A stretch of DNA of 22,294 nucleotides from Bacteroidales bacterium (GCA_003557765.1 PWNO01000313.1:1-22294); one strand, 5' to 3'; shown: positions 1-8,802, counted from the stretch's first letter. A program made the numbers and translations. The notes: a model not told the origin generated them from the sequence alone.

Positions 1-392
1 CAGACAGAATGTTCGCTGCCCGCATGTTCCTGCCCGACATTGAAGCACCAGCCACAGCCCCGGCGGTGGCAGCCCTGCCAAGGTTCCGCAATGCCTGCCC
101 CGAGGATGTCAAGGCAATATACCATGCCCTGGGTGCTCTCGTCATTGACGAGGCAAACACCAGCTGGGTGGAAGCAAGAGTAAGCCAGGATACGGTAAAG
201 CTCCGCGAGCGGGAATATATTGAAAACCTGGTGCCCAACGTGGAGGGGATGGGCATACGCGATGCGATGTACATACTGGAAAATGCCGGACTCAGGGTTT
301 TGTACAGGGGAAGGGGCACGGTGAGCAGGCAACACCCACGGGCTGGCTCCCGAATAAAGGAAGGAAGTATCATAGAGATTGAATTGTCATGA
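1..392 (+). CDS. ftsI: Division penicillin-binding protein (FtsI/PBP2-like), C-terminal end with PASTA domain; 5' end outside window
   Basis: This is the last ~130 codons of a class B PBP, the septal peptidoglycan transpeptidase. The frame is open to the left edge, so the gene is cut by the window and the ATG at 9 is internal. The visible part starts in the tail of the transpeptidase region (FAARMFLPDIEAP) and ends in one PASTA domain at roughly nt 225-389 (LVPNVEGMGIRDAMYILENAG, then [15 protein letters not shown]). PASTA domains bind wall material, and a single C-terminal copy is usual for Bacteroidota division PBPs. The catalytic SxxK, SxN and KTG motifs lie upstream and cannot be checked. 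The stop overlaps the murE start (ATGA at 389-392), so the two are probably translationally coupled. The assignment rests on the PASTA sequence plus its place directly before murE in the dcw order. Confidence 0.88.
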   Translation, partial: DRMFAARMFLPDIEAPATAPAVAALPRFRNACPEDVKAIYHALGALVIDEANTSWVEARVSQDTVKLREREYIENLVPNVEGMGIRDAMYILENAGLRVLYRGRGTVSRQHPRAGSRIKEGSIIEIELS

Positions 393-1852
393 AAAAAACA
401 TTGGCAGACGTTTTATATAAAACAGGTATCAGAAAAACCACTGGCGACCTGCAACGAGATATCCGTGCAGTCACGGATAACAGTCGCAATGTCGCCCGGA
501 AGTCGCTTTTTGTCGCTGTGAAAGGGCTTACCCAAGATGGTCATCAGTATATTGACCAGGCCGTCGAAAAGGGTGCCACTGCCATAGTCTGCCAAGAAAC
601 ACCTTCAGTGACCAATCCTGATGTCACTTATGTGGAGGTTGAAGACAGCCGGAAGGCGCTTGGGTGGATCGCTTCCAACTTTTACGACCAACCCACGGAA
701 AAGCTCCAGGTGGTTGGCGTTACCGGCACAAATGGGAAAACCACCGTGGCTTTTTTACTCTATGAGGTCTTCACCAAATTAGGTCACCCCTGCGGACTGA
801 TATCCACAATAGGTAATCGCATTGGTGCAAAAATGCTGGACACAAGCTACACCACTCCGGATCCTGTAACACTCAACAGTCTTCTGCACCAAATGGCCGG
901 TGAAGGCTGCGAATATGTTTTCATGGAGGTGAGTTCACATGCCCTTGATCAGGCCAGGACTGAAGGTATGCGATTCGCTGGAGCCATTTTCACCAACATC
1001 ACACACGACCATCTGGATTACCATCAGGGGTTCAAGGAGTATCTGCAAGCCAAGCAGCGCCTTTTCCAATCGCTTGAAAAAAATGCTTTTGCACTCACCA
1101 ACCTGGATGACAAAAACGGCATGATCATCATGCAAAACAGCAAAGTGAAGCCAGTCACATATAGCTTAAGGGCCATTGCAGACTATAAGGGTAAGCTGCT
1201 TGAAAACACCTTTGCAGGCCTTCATCTGATGATAGACGGCCACGAGGTGTGGTGTAAGCTTACCGGAACATTTAATGCATATAACATATTGGCTGTTTAC
1301 GGATCTGGCCGTATACTCGGCAAGGCGCCAGATGAATTGCTGGCAGCCATCTCAGGTTGTGAAGCCCCTGAAGGCCGTTTCGATTTTTTTGTGGGAAAAG
1401 ACAGCATCATTGGCATCGTCGATTATGCACATACACCTGATGCCTTGCAAAATGTCCTGAAAAACATACAGGACTTGCGCGGCACACATGAAAAAATAAT
1501 CACGGTAATTGGTTGTGGCGGAGATCGTGACAAGGCCAAACGCGCTCCGATGGCCACCATCGCTGCCCGATACAGTGATCAGGTAATCTTTACAAGCGAC
1601 AATCCCCGCTTTGAAGATCCGGAAGCCATCATCCAGGACATGATCAAAGGCCTGGAGCTTGACCCTGCAATGAAAAATAAATATGTGACCATCATCAACC
1701 GGAAAGAAGCCATGAAAATCGCCAGGGTGATGGCCAGAAAAAATGACATCGTGCTGGTGGCAGGAAAAGGACACGAGAAATACCAGGACATCAAGGGTAA
1801 ACGAATACCCTTTGATGACAAAGCTGTTTTACAGGAACTGTTAAATAAGTAA
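389..1852 (+). CDS. murE: UDP-N-acetylmuramoyl-L-alanyl-D-glutamate--2,6-diaminopimelate ligase (MurE)
   Basis: Cytoplasmic Mur ligase that adds the third peptide residue to UDP-MurNAc-L-Ala-D-Glu using ATP. The 487-residue length is normal. Three Mur-ligase domains are visible. The N-terminal substrate-binding domain contains DNSRNV and the segment [10 protein letters not shown]. The central ATPase domain has the P-loop GTNGKTT at residues 113-119, then EVSSHALDQ and the segment [11 protein letters not shown]. The C-terminal domain contains EGRFDFF, the segment [10 protein letters not shown] and [10 protein letters not shown]. The motif DNPR at residues 404-407 is the meso-diaminopimelate-selecting signature; lysine-adding enzymes differ there. 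The start overlaps the ftsI stop by 4 nt, and mraY begins 2 nt after the stop. No key residue looks altered. Confidence 0.97.
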   Translation: MKKTLADVLYKTGIRKTTGDLQRDIRAVTDNSRNVARKSLFVAVKGLTQDGHQYIDQAVEKGATAIVCQETPSVTNPDVTYVEVEDSRKALGWIASNFYDQPTEKLQVVGVTGTNGKTTVAFLLYEVFTKLGHPCGLISTIGNRIGAKMLDTSYTTPDPVTLNSLLHQMAGEGCEYVFMEVSSHALDQARTEGMRFAGAIFTNITHDHLDYHQGFKEYLQAKQRLFQSLEKNAFALTNLDDKNGMIIMQNSKVKPVTYSLRAIADYKGKLLENTFAGLHLMIDGHEVWCKLTGTFNAYNILAVYGSGRILGKAPDELLAAISGCEAPEGRFDFFVGKDSIIGIVDYAHTPDALQNVLKNIQDLRGTHEKIITVIGCGGDRDKAKRAPMATIAARYSDQVIFTSDNPRFEDPEAIIQDMIKGLELDPAMKNKYVTIINRKEAMKIARVMARKNDIVLVAGKGHEKYQDIKGKRIPFDDKAVLQELLNK

Positions 1853-1854
1853 TC

Positions 1855-3111
1855 ATGCTGTACCCGCTTTTTGAATACCTGGACAAGGTATATGATATTC
1901 CCGGAACCGGGGTGTTTCAATACATCTCGTTCAGGGCCGGCATGGCCGTAATCGTCTCTCTGATTGTCACCATGATCACTGGCAGAAGCATTATTGATTA
2001 TTTACAGAAAAAACAGGTTGGAGAAACCATACGCGACCTCGGATTGGAAGGACAGCAAAGTAAAGCAGGCACACCTACCATGGGTGGACTGATCATTATT
2101 GCCGCCATCGTCATCCCTACATTGCTCTTTGCCAGGCTGAATAACATTTATATTATCCTGATGCTCATTTCCACCTTATGGCTTGGCATCATCGGCTTCA
2201 TTGATGATTACATCAAAGTGTTCAGAAAAGATAAAAAAGGCCTGCATGGCCGATTTAAAATCATTGGACAGATCACCCTGGGGATCATCGTGGGCTCCAC
2301 ATTATACTTCCATGAGGGGGTTGTGATCAGGGAAAAAGCTGAGTTCCCTGCAGAATACGCCACCACTGATGAATTGCTGGAACTGGATGGCTTTGTCAGA
2401 CCTGACTCCCCGTTTCCCATGGAATCAGAGAAATCAACAAAGACAACAATTCCATTTTTTAAGGATAATGAATTTGATTATGCAAGATTGATCGCATTTT
2501 TGGGGGATGGGTACGAAAGATGGGCCTTCCTGGTGTTCATTCCCATCGTGATCCTGATCATCACTGCCGTTTCGAATGGCGCCAACATTACAGACGGACT
2601 TGACGGCCTGGCTACCGGCACATCAGCCATCATTGGGGTAACACTGGGAGTACTGGCCTATGTGAGTGGTAACGTGCTGTTTGCAGACTACCTCAACATC
2701 ATGTATATCCCCCATACGGGTGAGTTGGTAGTTTTTATCGCTGCTTTTGTGGGAGCCTGCATCGGCTTTCTATGGTACAACTCCTACCCTGCACAGGTAT
2801 TCATGGGTGATACAGGCAGCCTGTCCCTCGGGGGCATCATCGCAGTGTTCGCCATAGTCATCAGAAAGGAATTGCTGATTCCGATATTATGCGGGATCTT
2901 TTTCATAGAAAGCTTGTCCGTAATCATCCAGGTGACCTGGTTTAAGATTACCAAGCGAAGGTTTGGTGAGGGGAGGCGGATTTTTAAAATGGCTCCCATA
3001 CATCATCACTTTCAGATAAAAGGATTGCATGAAGCTAAAATAGTGCAGCGTTTTTTTATTGTGGGTATCATGCTGGCGATTTTTTCAGTGATAACACTGA
3101 AGCTTAGATAG
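1855..3111 (+). CDS. mraY: Phospho-N-acetylmuramoyl-pentapeptide-transferase (MraY)
   Basis: Integral membrane enzyme that transfers phospho-MurNAc-pentapeptide to undecaprenyl phosphate, making lipid I. The 418 residues form many hydrophobic helices with the family motifs in order: GTPTMGG near residue 73, the first acidic pair in FIDDYIKV near 120, [12 protein letters not shown] near 245, [10 protein letters not shown] near 320, and [11 protein letters not shown] near 380. About 60 residues rich in charged and polar residues (roughly 160-220) separate two membrane segments. This makes the protein longer than the ~360 of E. coli, and such an extension is usual in Bacteroidota MraY. The start [11 protein letters not shown] matches the family's N-terminus. 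It is normally followed at once by murD, but here a 210-bp unrecognised gap and a shortened murD follow. Confidence 0.97.
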   Translation: MLYPLFEYLDKVYDIPGTGVFQYISFRAGMAVIVSLIVTMITGRSIIDYLQKKQVGETIRDLGLEGQQSKAGTPTMGGLIIIAAIVIPTLLFARLNNIYIILMLISTLWLGIIGFIDDYIKVFRKDKKGLHGRFKIIGQITLGIIVGSTLYFHEGVVIREKAEFPAEYATTDELLELDGFVRPDSPFPMESEKSTKTTIPFFKDNEFDYARLIAFLGDGYERWAFLVFIPIVILIITAVSNGANITDGLDGLATGTSAIIGVTLGVLAYVSGNVLFADYLNIMYIPHTGELVVFIAAFVGACIGFLWYNSYPAQVFMGDTGSLSLGGIIAVFAIVIRKELLIPILCGIFFIESLSVIIQVTWFKITKRRFGEGRRIFKMAPIHHHFQIKGLHEAKIVQRFFIVGIMLAIFSVITLKLR

Positions 3112-3321
3112 ATTGGATGCGGTCGGGATGACTTGAGCACCGATACTTCATCATACCGAACGCAGGGAGGAATTCACTGGTTACCGTTTTTGAGCGGTAA
3201 AGAGTGCAACCGGATTACCAGGGATGAAGGGCTGATAGAATTACGTGTTGATAAGATGTGCAGGTGAGTTACAAGGAAGAATGAACATTCATGCTTACAA
3301 CTACTAAGACAGGAATAGGAT
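3112..3321 (+). other. Unexplained 210-bp gap between mraY and the murD remnant
   Basis: In most dcw clusters mraY and murD are a few bases apart, and this interval should hold the first part of murD. I translated the frame continuing from mraY (open to a TGA near 3270) and compared it with MurD expectations. There is no Rossmann glycine motif, no GTNGKS/T P-loop and no central-domain motif. Other frames have early stops. A small inverted repeat (TTACCG at 3181-3186, CGGTAA at 3195-3200) is present, without a T-run. I see no insertion-sequence ends or target-site duplication. The origin of this DNA is unknown. Confidence 0.6.
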
Positions 3322-3870
3322 ATGGATCTTTTGGAAAAGACATTGAAAGAAAGCGGGGGCAATTATGCCGGAATGGCAAAGACCATTGCCTCCAGGTTGT
3401 TCGATGTGCGCAAGACGGGAATCAAAAACAGCTTAAATGGATTTCAGAATCAGGCACACCGGCTGGAGGATGTGGCCTGCATAAGAGGCGTCCGATATAT
3501 TAACGACAGCAAGGCAACGAATGTAAACGCAGCCTGGTTTGCCCTTGAAAGCCAAGACAAGCCAGTGATCTGGATTGCCGGTGGCAGGGATTCAGGTCAT
3601 GATTATTCATCCCTCCTGCCACTTGTAGCAAAAAAGGTTAAGACACTGATATGCTTGTCAGCAGATGGTACAAACCTGATCAGTCAAATGCAGAAAGTCA
3701 TGGTATCCATTTATCAAACCAGGAGCATGGAGAGAGCTGTGAATATGGCATATGGGTTGGGAGATCCGGGAGACACCGTTTTGCTCTCACCAGCATGCCC
3801 GAGTTTTGATTTGTTTGAAAACTTTGCTGACAGAGGAAATCAATTCAAATCAAATGTATATGCATTATAA
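3322..3870 (+). CDS. murD: Truncated MurD: C-terminal domain only of UDP-MurNAc-L-alanine--D-glutamate ligase
   Basis: The 182-residue ORF matches only the last ~170 residues of MurD, which normally has ~450. Visible are IASRLFDVRK and GFQNQAHRLEDVA at the end of the central domain, then YINDSKATNVNAAWFAL (NDSKATN at 61-67), IAGGRDSGHDY, and SPACPSFDLF with FADRGNQF near the C-terminus (156-175). These C-terminal-domain motifs, which help position D-glutamate and ATP, are well preserved. Missing are the N-terminal UDP-MurNAc-Ala-binding domain and the P-loop half of the central domain, so this product should not be a ligase by itself. The ORF has an ATG preceded by AGGAATAGGAT, which could act as a weak ribosome site, and an in-frame TAG at 3316 separates it from upstream sequence. 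Residues 1-15 have no clear MurD counterpart. It could be a decaying remnant, a separately expressed domain, or the product of an assembly deletion. MurD activity is essential for peptidoglycan, so a full copy should exist elsewhere if the sequence is right. Confidence 0.85.
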   Translation: MDLLEKTLKESGGNYAGMAKTIASRLFDVRKTGIKNSLNGFQNQAHRLEDVACIRGVRYINDSKATNVNAAWFALESQDKPVIWIAGGRDSGHDYSSLLPLVAKKVKTLICLSADGTNLISQMQKVMVSIYQTRSMERAVNMAYGLGDPGDTVLLSPACPSFDLFENFADRGNQFKSNVYAL

Positions 3871-3881
3871 TAAGCCACATG

Positions 3882-3906
3882 GCTGGTCAAAAGCATGCTG
3901 ACCAGC
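3882..3906 (+). other. Inverted repeat (hairpin) between murD remnant and ftsW
   Basis: GCTGGTC (3882-3888) and GACCAGC (3900-3906) are exact reverse complements with an 11-nt spacer that itself contains the palindrome AGCATGCT. No T-run follows, so it is not a classical intrinsic terminator. It could stabilise or process mRNA. It lies 11 nt after the murD-remnant stop and 25 nt before the ftsW ATG. Confidence 0.4.
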
Positions 3907-3931
3907 AGGCTGCAAATCCGGACAATAAGCA

Positions 3932-5125
3932 ATGCAGAAAATATGGACACATTTTAAGGGTGATCGCACCATCTGGGTGATGGTAGGGTTCTTGTATATC
4001 ATATCCATTCTTGCGGTTTACAGTTCAACAGGGTCACTGGCTTATCGGCTTCAGGCCGGTAATGCGGAGTATTATCTGATCAAACATGCCATCATCATCG
4101 GTTTTGGGCTTGCTTTGATGTATCTTGCACACAAAGTCAGGTATCCATATTACTCACGCATTTCACAACTTGCCTTGTTTATAGCCATCCCCCTGCTTAT
4201 ATTTACCTTGTTCAGGGGCACAAATATCCATGAAGCATACCGTTGGATCACACTGCCAGTGATTAACATCACGTTTCAGAGTTCTGATTTTGCCAAATTC
4301 GCACTGGTGGTATACCTTGCGCGTATCCTCACACGCAAGCAGGATTACATTAAAGACTTTCGGGGCGCGTTTATGCCCGCCGTAATACCCGTACTGCTGG
4401 TGTGTTCCTTGATTTTACCTGCCAACTTTTCCACAGCCGCCATCCTATTCACCACCTGTATCGTACTGATGTTTATTGCCAGGGTCAGGTTTCGCTACAT
4501 CATGTCACTGATTGGTATCGGTGTAGTGGGAGCTGCACTTTTTATTGCCATCATGATGGCTCTGCCTGAAAAAGGCCGGACACTGACCTGGCAAAACAGG
4601 GTCAATACATTTATTAACCAGGAACAAGGCGATACTTATCAGGCTGACCAGGCAAAGATCGCCATAGCCACCGGTGGAATCATCGGTAAGTTGCCGGGTA
4701 ATTCTACCCAAAGAAACTATTTGCCCCAGGCGTATTCTGATTTTATTTATGCCATCATCATCGAAGAGTATGGACTGATAGGTGGTTTTATGGTGTTACT
4801 GTTTTACCTGGTTATTCTATACCGTGGGATAAAGATTGCACACAAAAGCCCTGGCACGTTCGGGGCATTGCTGGCTGCAGGACTCAGTTTTGGCCTGGTA
4901 TTCCAGGCCATGGTCAACATGGCGGTGGCAGTGAACCTTTTACCCATTACAGGACAACCCCTTCCCCTGGTCAGCATGGGAGGAACATCCTTGTGGTTTA
5001 CCAGTCTGTCACTGGGTATCATCCTAAGCGTAAGCCGGGCATCTGCAAATGAAGAAGCAGGAAATCAGGAGATCCCTGATATGCCACACGAATCTGTTCA
5101 GGAACAACTGTCGCAGCAAAACTAA
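3932..5125 (+). CDS. ftsW: Septal peptidoglycan glycosyltransferase FtsW (SEDS family)
   Basis: Polytopic SEDS protein that polymerises lipid II at the septum together with its partner PBP. The 397 residues give about ten hydrophobic segments. SEDS signatures include the segment around YRWITLP with FQSSDFAKFALVVYLA, the segment LPANFSTAAI, ATGGIIGKLPGNSTQRNYLP, and YSDFIYAIIIEEYGLIGG. The Asp at about residue 270 in YSDF corresponds to the essential SEDS aspartate (D297 of E. coli FtsW). The C-terminal signature is LPLVSMGGTSLWFTSLSLG. Position between murD and murG, rather than with mreBCD, supports FtsW over RodA. The 36-residue C-terminal tail after the last helix is polar (ESVQEQLSQQN). 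Confidence 0.95.
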   Translation: MQKIWTHFKGDRTIWVMVGFLYIISILAVYSSTGSLAYRLQAGNAEYYLIKHAIIIGFGLALMYLAHKVRYPYYSRISQLALFIAIPLLIFTLFRGTNIHEAYRWITLPVINITFQSSDFAKFALVVYLARILTRKQDYIKDFRGAFMPAVIPVLLVCSLILPANFSTAAILFTTCIVLMFIARVRFRYIMSLIGIGVVGAALFIAIMMALPEKGRTLTWQNRVNTFINQEQGDTYQADQAKIAIATGGIIGKLPGNSTQRNYLPQAYSDFIYAIIIEEYGLIGGFMVLLFYLVILYRGIKIAHKSPGTFGALLAAGLSFGLVFQAMVNMAVAVNLLPITGQPLPLVSMGGTSLWFTSLSLGIILSVSRASANEEAGNQEIPDMPHESVQEQLSQQN

Positions 5126-5147
5126 ATCCATAACCAGGATAATCGGC

Positions 5148-6305
5148 ATGCAACATATAAAAGGCACATACAAGAATCTCAGGGTGATCATAGCCGGCGG
5201 TGGTACCGGCGGCCATGTATTTCCAGCGATTGCGATAGGTTCTGCACTGAAAAGGCAGGTTTACCAGGTGCAAATCCTGTTTGTTGGTGCAAAAAACCGC
5301 ATGGAGATGCAAAAAGTGCCTGCTGCAGGCTTTCATATACTCGGACTCGACATTTCAGGCATTCAGCGTAAGTTAAGCTGGAAAAACCTTTTACTCCCCA
5401 TGAAGATAATCCGCAGCCTTGCGGCATCAAAGCAGATCGTCAAACGATTCAGGCCTGATGTGGTCATTGGGGTGGGAGGTTATGCCAGCGGTCCACTTTT
5501 ATGGGCAGCGGCAAACCAAAAAGTCCCGGTACTTATACAGGAGCAGAACTCCTACCCGGGCATCACCAACAGGATCCTCGCAAAGAAAGCCCGTAAGATT
5601 TGCGTAGCTTTTGGCAACATGGAAAAATATTTCCCGAAGGAAAAAATCTTTATCACTGGAAACCCTGTGCGACAGGATGTAATCAAGACCGAAGGAAAAT
5701 TTGAGGAGGCCATGCATTATTTTGGACTATCCGGCAACAAGCCGGTATTGTTTGTCACTGGTGGCAGCCTGGGTGCCGGAAGTATTAATGACGCCGTAGC
5801 CAGACATATCCGGCTGTTCCTTGAAAGCGGGATTCAGGTCATCTGGCAAACCGGCGCTGCATACCTGGAGGAAGCCAGGAAGGCTATTGCCGGGACAGAT
5901 GCCAGTCAGCTATATATAAGCGCGTTTATCGACAGGATGGATTACGCTTTTGCTGCTGCAGACGTTGTCGTAAGCAGGGCTGGAGCCATTGCGGTGTCGG
6001 AGATTTGCGCGGTGCGTAAACCTGCCGTCCTCATTCCTTCGCCCAATGTGGCGGAAGACCATCAAACAAAAAATGCTATGGCACTGGTTAACCATCATGC
6101 GGCAATCCTGCTTGAGGATGAACGGGTAAAATCCGAGCTGGGTCAGGTTATTCTTGACCTGATCAATGACGAAGACAAAAAGCAGCAGCTTAAAGTAAGG
6201 ATTGCCGGGATGGCATACCGCGATGCGGCAGAGACCATTGCCGGTGTAGCACTTAGTCTGGTAAATAAAAACAACAAAACACAGATAAACAGCAGGTTGA
6301 AATAA
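5148..6305 (+). CDS. murG: UDP-N-acetylglucosamine--lipid I GlcNAc transferase (MurG)
   Basis: Membrane-associated GT28 glycosyltransferase that converts lipid I to lipid II on the inner face of the cytoplasmic membrane. I place the start at the ATG at 5148 (385 residues). The open frame runs back to 5049 but there overlaps ftsW, and MurG proteins begin only shortly before the glycine loop. The loop is LRVIIAGGGTGGHVFPA, with GGGTGGH at residues 17-23. The segment VIGVGGYASGPLLWAA and the acceptor-side segment LIQEQNSYPGITNRILA follow. The donor-binding domain has FVTGGSLGAGSIN, VIWQTG, and the segment DVVVSRAGAIAVSEI. The end of that domain has SPNVAEDHQTKNAMALV. ftsW ends 22 nt upstream and murC starts 31 nt downstream. 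Confidence 0.96.
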   Translation: MQHIKGTYKNLRVIIAGGGTGGHVFPAIAIGSALKRQVYQVQILFVGAKNRMEMQKVPAAGFHILGLDISGIQRKLSWKNLLLPMKIIRSLAASKQIVKRFRPDVVIGVGGYASGPLLWAAANQKVPVLIQEQNSYPGITNRILAKKARKICVAFGNMEKYFPKEKIFITGNPVRQDVIKTEGKFEEAMHYFGLSGNKPVLFVTGGSLGAGSINDAVARHIRLFLESGIQVIWQTGAAYLEEARKAIAGTDASQLYISAFIDRMDYAFAAADVVVSRAGAIAVSEICAVRKPAVLIPSPNVAEDHQTKNAMALVNHHAAILLEDERVKSELGQVILDLINDEDKKQQLKVRIAGMAYRDAAETIAGVALSLVNKNNKTQINSRLK

Positions 6306-6336
6306 TAAAAACGGCACAAATCGTCATGACACACAG

Positions 6337-7695
6337 ATGATTAAAAACGCAACACATATTTTTTTCCTTGGTATAGGCGGCATTGGAATGAGTGCCCTGG
6401 CACGCTATTTCCATGACCGTGGCGTGCAGGTGTGTGGTTATGACAAACAGCCGTCGGTAATTACGGATCAGCTTGGAAAAGAAGGCATCTTCATAACCCA
6501 CAGTGACGATCCCGTCACCATCAGCACCAACCCGCAACTGGTGGTATACACCCCTGCAGTGCCCAAAGACACCGCATTATACCGTCACTTTGCCAAAGAA
6601 AACATTCCTTTATACAAGAGATCAGAGGTACTGGGACTGCTTTCGGAAGAATTGCCCACCATTGCAGTTGCAGGCACGCATGGCAAAACGACCATCACGG
6701 CCATGGTTACCCATATCATGAAGAGTGCAGGTGTTCCCTGTATGGCATTTCTTGGTGGGATATCCACAAATTACAACACCAATTATATAGGAGATACTAA
6801 TGCTGCGTGGCTGATAGCAGAAGCGGATGAATTTGATCGCTCTTTTCTTAAGCTTTCACCCCAGATAGCCCTGATTAGCTCAATGGATGCAGACCACCTC
6901 GACATTTACGGCAGCCGGAATAAATTGCTGGAGTCCTTTCGCCTCTTTGCAGAACGGCTTCCGGATGATGGTACGCTGATCACCAACAAAAAGCTGACAA
7001 ACACCAAGGGCTGGCACGGCAATGAGCTGTATTACCATTTGAGTGAAGAAGCCGATTATTACTTGGAAAACCACACGATCAGCGACGGACGATACCAGGC
7101 CAGGATATGCGGCAGGATATATGCTGAGGGGCTTAAGATACAGCATCCAGGATACCACAACCTGGAAAATGCCCTGGCAGCTGCTGCTTTAGCACATCAG
7201 GCAGGCGTTGAGGCATCCGGTATCATCAAGGCCCTGAACAGCTTTACCGGAGTAAAAAGACGTTTCGAGATATGCTTCCAGAATGCAAGCACCGTGTATG
7301 TTGACGACTATGCCCATCACCCGGAGGAGATCAAAGCTACCATAGAAGCAGCCAGGGAGATGTGGCCAGGGAAAAAGATTACAGGGGTCTTTCAGCCCCA
7401 CCTATATTCAAGAACAAGAGACCTGGCTGATGAATTTGCAGAAAGCCTGAAGGCACTTGATGAACTGATTCTTATGGATATTTATCCGGCACGCGAGACG
7501 CCCATGCCCGGAATCAATGCCGGCATGTTGCTCAAAAAGATCAACATGCCAAAAGCAACATATTGCAAAGCAGAAGATTTGCTGAATGCAATCCGGGAAA
7601 GGAGCCCGGAGGTATTAATTACAATGGGTGCAGGAAATATTGACCGTTTTACTGCGTCCATCACCGAATTGTTTAAGAAAAAGACAGCCAGGTGA
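6337..7695 (+). CDS. murC: UDP-N-acetylmuramate--L-alanine ligase (MurC)
   Basis: First Mur ligase, adding L-alanine to UDP-MurNAc with ATP in the cytoplasm. At 452 residues it is full length. The N-terminal Rossmann loop is FFLGIGGIGMSALARYF. The P-loop GTHGKTT (residues 113-119) has the histidine typical of MurC. AEADEFDRSFL, SSMDADHLDIYG and PGYHNLENALAA follow, and the C-terminal domain has RFE at the expected place, VDDYAHHPEEI, FQPHLYSRTRDL, DIYPARETP and TMGAGNID. It is not fused to another Mur ligase, so it does not make up for the missing part of MurD in an obvious way. ftsQ follows after about 39 nt. Confidence 0.97.
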   Translation: MIKNATHIFFLGIGGIGMSALARYFHDRGVQVCGYDKQPSVITDQLGKEGIFITHSDDPVTISTNPQLVVYTPAVPKDTALYRHFAKENIPLYKRSEVLGLLSEELPTIAVAGTHGKTTITAMVTHIMKSAGVPCMAFLGGISTNYNTNYIGDTNAAWLIAEADEFDRSFLKLSPQIALISSMDADHLDIYGSRNKLLESFRLFAERLPDDGTLITNKKLTNTKGWHGNELYYHLSEEADYYLENHTISDGRYQARICGRIYAEGLKIQHPGYHNLENALAAAALAHQAGVEASGIIKALNSFTGVKRRFEICFQNASTVYVDDYAHHPEEIKATIEAAREMWPGKKITGVFQPHLYSRTRDLADEFAESLKALDELILMDIYPARETPMPGINAGMLLKKINMPKATYCKAEDLLNAIRERSPEVLITMGAGNIDRFTASITELFKKKTAR

Positions 7696-7734
7696 AAAAA
7701 AAAACAGGCACTCCAACATGAGTTGCTACAAAAA

Positions 7735-8541
7735 ATGAGAACCAGCAGGATCATGAAGAAAAAAATCATTGAAAGCATAGCAGGCGGCGCAGTGTTGACA
7801 TGCATTATTCTGCTGTTGGGCTTTTCCGCCTCAAGCAACATGCAAAAAACCACCGAAAAGCTTTTTATTCGTGTAGAAAGCAGGAATGGCCAGTATTTCA
7901 TAACACCGGAGCAAGTGCGCCATATCATTGTGGAAGAAATGGATAGTCTGGAAGGCCGGATTATAGATCAGAAAAACCTTCAACAGATCCATGAGCTCGT
8001 AAGCAATATTCCGTGGGTAGACCATGCAGCTGTATACCGCACCATTGACGCATCTGTCCATGTGGACATTACGCTGCTTGAACCCATGGTGCGGATAGTC
8101 AACAACCAAAATCAGAGTTTTTACATCGGCTTTGAAGGAAAGATCTTCCCATTGTCCGATAAATACACTGCACGCGTAATGCTGGCAAGCGGAGACATCA
8201 GCCTGGCGCCAGATGGCACTGATGCTCACCTGCAAACGGCCATTGCGCGGGATACACATATGGGGAAACGCATACAAGGCCTTTATGATCTGGCGCAATA
8301 TATATCAGGTGACAAGTTTTGGAGTGCCTTTATTGATCACATCTATGTTCGCCGGGACGGACAATTTGAACTCACACCAAAGGATGGTGCACACATCATC
8401 GAATTTGGTGAGGCTATTGACATCGAGAAAAAATTCAATAAGCTCAGGCATTTTTATACCGGTGGAATCTCACAAGTTGGATGGCATTATTATAACCGGA
8501 TAAATATTGCCTATGCAAACCAGGTCATTTGTACAAAATAG
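7735..8541 (+). CDS. ftsQ: Cell division protein FtsQ
   Basis: Bitopic membrane protein linking the Z ring to septal wall synthesis. The frame is open from a TTG at 7723, but I prefer the ATG at 7735 (268 residues; an ATG at 7753 is also possible). After a short basic cytoplasmic tail (MRTSRIMKKKIIES) comes one transmembrane segment, roughly residues 16-34 (GGAVLTCIILLLGFSAS). A POTRA-like region begins near LFIRVESRNGQYFITPEQV and includes the segment IPWVDHAAVYRTIDASVHVDI. A beta-rich domain follows. FtsQ diverges strongly, so the call leans on this architecture and on the position between murC and ftsA. The gene ends just before the 93-bp repeat block. Confidence 0.88.
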   Translation: MRTSRIMKKKIIESIAGGAVLTCIILLLGFSASSNMQKTTEKLFIRVESRNGQYFITPEQVRHIIVEEMDSLEGRIIDQKNLQQIHELVSNIPWVDHAAVYRTIDASVHVDITLLEPMVRIVNNQNQSFYIGFEGKIFPLSDKYTARVMLASGDISLAPDGTDAHLQTAIARDTHMGKRIQGLYDLAQYISGDKFWSAFIDHIYVRRDGQFELTPKDGAHIIEFGEAIDIEKKFNKLRHFYTGGISQVGWHYYNRINIAYANQVICTK

Positions 8542-8640
8542 GTATTGTGATGAACCAAACCATATCAACGAATTGACAAACAAGATCATGATTATGTCAT
8601 GGCGAGCTCCATGTGACCATAATATTAAAATGATTAGCAC

Positions 8641-8709
8641 ATGAACCGAGCCATGCCAAACAACACGAACACAAAAAACAAAAATCATTGCATGGCGAGC
8701 TCCATGTGA
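8641..8709 (+). other. Possible leader mini-ORF 1 (22 codons) within the repeat
   Basis: ATGAACCGAGCC begins a 22-codon frame reading MNRAMPNN, an N/T/K-rich middle, then HCMASSM and TGA. Its start context is nearly identical to that of ftsA, because both derive from the same repeat. It ends in the next unit. Whether it is translated is unknown. It may simply follow from the repeat being duplicated with its start codon. Confidence 0.25.
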
Positions 8710-8733
8710 CCAAAATATTAAAATTTTTACCAC

Positions 8734-8802
8734 ATGAACCGAGCCATGCCAAACAACACGAACACAAAAGACAAAAATCATTGCATGGCGAGCTCCATGT
8801 GA
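8734..8802 (+). other. Possible leader mini-ORF 2 (22 codons) within the repeat
   Basis: Second copy of the mini-ORF, identical to the first except for one Asn-to-Asp change in the middle. It stops 24 nt before the ftsA ATG, so ribosomes finishing here could reinitiate at ftsA. The base changes between units mostly fall outside the mini-ORF, but with two units this is weak evidence for selection. Confidence 0.25.

Noticed and set aside
3112..3270. Open frame continuing after the mraY stop as a possible MurD N-terminus
   Set aside because: The ~52-codon translation (IGCGRDDLSTDTSSYRT...) lacks the glycine-rich start and P-loop of MurD and has no start codon at a sensible place.
3291..3503. 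Alternative plus-strand ORF overlapping the murD remnant
   Set aside because: It is in another frame from the MurD-matching residues, and its composition shows no recognisable domain.
5049..5147. N-terminal extension of MurG to 5049
   Set aside because: It overlaps the ftsW coding end by 77 nt and adds 33 residues with no family match; the ATG at 5148 gives a normal MurG N-terminus.
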